Source: Acetobacteraceae bacterium UBA6159 (lineage in GTDB: Bacteria; Pseudomonadota; Alphaproteobacteria; Acetobacterales; Acetobacteraceae). From it: 6,556 nucleotides of DNA. The stretch spans positions 3,225 through 9,780 of the forward strand of contig DIUL01000170.1 in assembly GCA_002422345.1 (NCBI GenBank). The letters run 5' to 3'. Below are positions 5,798 to 6,556 of the stretch, in pieces. Positions within the stretch are counted from its first letter, which is position 1; each line of letters starts with the position of its first letter. The notes under the pieces were generated by a model, which saw nothing but the letters and a program-made list of their open reading frames with translations, did not search any database and was not told the DNA's origin. A program made the translations under genes and the position numbers.

Positions 5798-6004
5798 TCA
5801 GACCCGGAGGAACTCGGTGATCTCCTTCAGGCGCTCGGTGACGAAGCCGAGGCTCCCCGCGTCGCCCCAGGTCACGCGTTCGGGGTTGGTGCCGAAATGG
5901 TCCTCGCTGGCGGCGGCGATCCGGGCCAGCAAGGTGTCGATCTCGGCTTTGTCCGCCATGAAGGCGGCCAGGGCGGCTTCGTTGGTCTTCGGGGTGGTGG
6001 TCAT
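5798..6004 (-). CDS. Small conserved-looking protein (68 aa) upstream of DUF3489 gene
   Basis: Starts at the ATG at 6004, which has a strong GGAGGA 5 nt upstream; an in-frame ATG four codons earlier overlaps that ribosome-binding site and is less likely. The 68-aa product is soluble and acidic: a helical N-terminal half (AALAAFMADKAEIDTLLARI) followed by HFGTNPERVTWGDAGSLGFV and a final helix LKEITEFLRV. The block HFG-NP-V-WG-G-L is, as far as I recall, shared by small proteins encoded beside DUF3489 genes in other alphaproteobacteria, which argues for a functional pair. I know of no assigned function. It is followed on the same strand by the DUF3489 gene. Confidence 0.7.
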   Translation of the reverse strand: MTTTPKTNEAALAAFMADKAEIDTLLARIAAASEDHFGTNPERVTWGDAGSLGFVTERLKEITEFLRV

Positions 6005-6241
6005 CTGGTCCTCCATCCGCGGGGGGTTGTTCTGTCCGCGTGATGGAGCATTCGCGCTGGGGTGCACGGGAGCCAAGCGCGTTCAGCGGCTTCTGTATCG
6101 AATAACGCATCACCCAGACCCCGCCATCGCCAGTGGCTTCGGCCTAGCCACGTAATGCGGGACAGCCAGGGGCGAGGCGACGGAGACCCCCCTGACTTTC
6201 GCCGGCGCCTCACGCCGTGCAAGCGGAAGAACCACCACCGT

Positions 6242-6355
6242 TCACGCCATCAGCAGCTTCAGGAACAGCACGACATAGGCCGGCCCCACCAGCAGCTTCC
6301 GCCCCCCAGCAAGGCGTCCCGCGACCCCAAGCGTGGTCGATCTGGCGGTGGCCAT
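6242..6355 (-). CDS. Possible 37-aa hydrophobic small protein
   Basis: ATG at 6355 to TGA at 6244-6242 gives 37 residues: a basic, threonine-rich start (MATARSTTLG), a Gly/Arg/Lys patch, then a hydrophobic helix (LLVGPAYVVLFLKLLMA) that could span or enter the membrane. Third codon positions in the last 17 codons are almost all G or C, which favours real coding. However, no good ribosome-binding site precedes the ATG, and the same frame is open upstream to the TGA at 6434-6436, so this may be the tail of a decayed gene. Family not recognised. Confidence 0.3.
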   Translation of the reverse strand: MATARSTTLGVAGRLAGGRKLLVGPAYVVLFLKLLMA

Positions 6356-6556
6356 CTGGTCCGGCGTGTGGTTCCTCAAGGTTGCCGCGCGGGCGGTTGC
6401 CAGGACATGAGGGCGGGACCCGGGCTGGAGGCGTCAGGCGATCGGTTTACGGCTGACGGCCGGCCGGTTCTCATCGGTGTCGACGCCGTCGTCGATCTCC
6501 CAGATCCGGGGCGCAAGTATTCTGAACAGTTCGGTATCACTGCTGTCCGGTCAATC
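6356..6556. other. Stretch without a supported gene; possible coding remnant at 6434-6550 (-)
   Basis: No complete gene is visible. On the minus strand 6550-6434 is an open run of 38 codons ending in TGA with coding-like composition (ILAPRIWEIDDGVDTDENRP in its middle). It lacks a start codon and is preceded by an in-frame TGA at 6553-6551, so it looks like the tail of a broken gene. The plus strand shows only low-complexity Pro/Ala/Arg frames typical of GC-rich shadows. The adjoining 6005-6241 stretch holds a short stem (GTGGCT at 6133-6138 with AGCCAC at 6146-6151) and no recognised promoter. Confidence 0.3.

Noticed and set aside
4822..5820. Plus-strand open frame of 332 aa
   Set aside because: It is antisense to the DUF3489 gene, which has a ribosome-binding site, a recognisable domain and a paralogue. 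The plus frame is Gly/Arg/Asp-rich without a domain.
1..6556. CRISPR array, rRNA genes or a toxin-antitoxin pair
   Set aside because: No regularly spaced repeats, no rRNA-like sequence and no recognisable toxin or antitoxin motifs were seen.

Overview
The window is GC-rich and its coding stretches use mostly G or C at third codon positions. Together with the protein families seen, this fits an alphaproteobacterium, perhaps of the Acetobacteraceae/Rhodospirillales; the taxon is inference. It looks like an accessory region: fragments of mobile elements and prophage genes surround one intact sulfur-related operon.

Left part (1 to about 1620, gene remains). The window opens inside an IS1380-family transposase (+), with a right-end-like sequence near 514-530. 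It abuts a 5'-truncated large-terminase (TerL) remnant of a tailed phage (+, 555-1178). No portal or capsid gene follows. Next, on the minus strand, comes an 84-codon fragment of a DUF3489-type protein (1360-1614).

Centre (1762-4404, minus strand, transcribed right to left). This is a four-gene set. Two half-size YeeE/YedE (TsuA-like) membrane proteins overlap by 4 nt (ATGA). Thirteen nt later comes an exported rhodanese with an NPCGP-type cysteine-rich linker and an intact CRTGGR active-site loop. A histidine-rich protein of unknown function (DUF6969-like) follows 69 nt later. A sigma70-like promoter (TTGTAA-16-GATAAT) lies upstream. The inferred role is uptake of thiosulfate or a related sulfur compound by a two-subunit channel, with sulfane-sulfur handling by the rhodanese in the periplasm. 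The role of the fourth gene is unknown.

Right part (4405-6556). Upstream of the operon promoter lies a decayed, frameshifted minus-strand gene whose 3' end carries a perfect 13-bp tandem duplication. A second, full-length DUF3489 gene (4915-5700) follows, preceded in its operon by a 68-aa conserved-looking protein (5798-6004), with a GC-rich hairpin between the two. The last ~550 bases hold only one possible short ORF and scraps of coding-like sequence.

The two DUF3489 copies lie in the same orientation on either side of the sulfur operon. The operon may therefore be cargo placed in, or bracketed by, a duplicated mobile-element locus.
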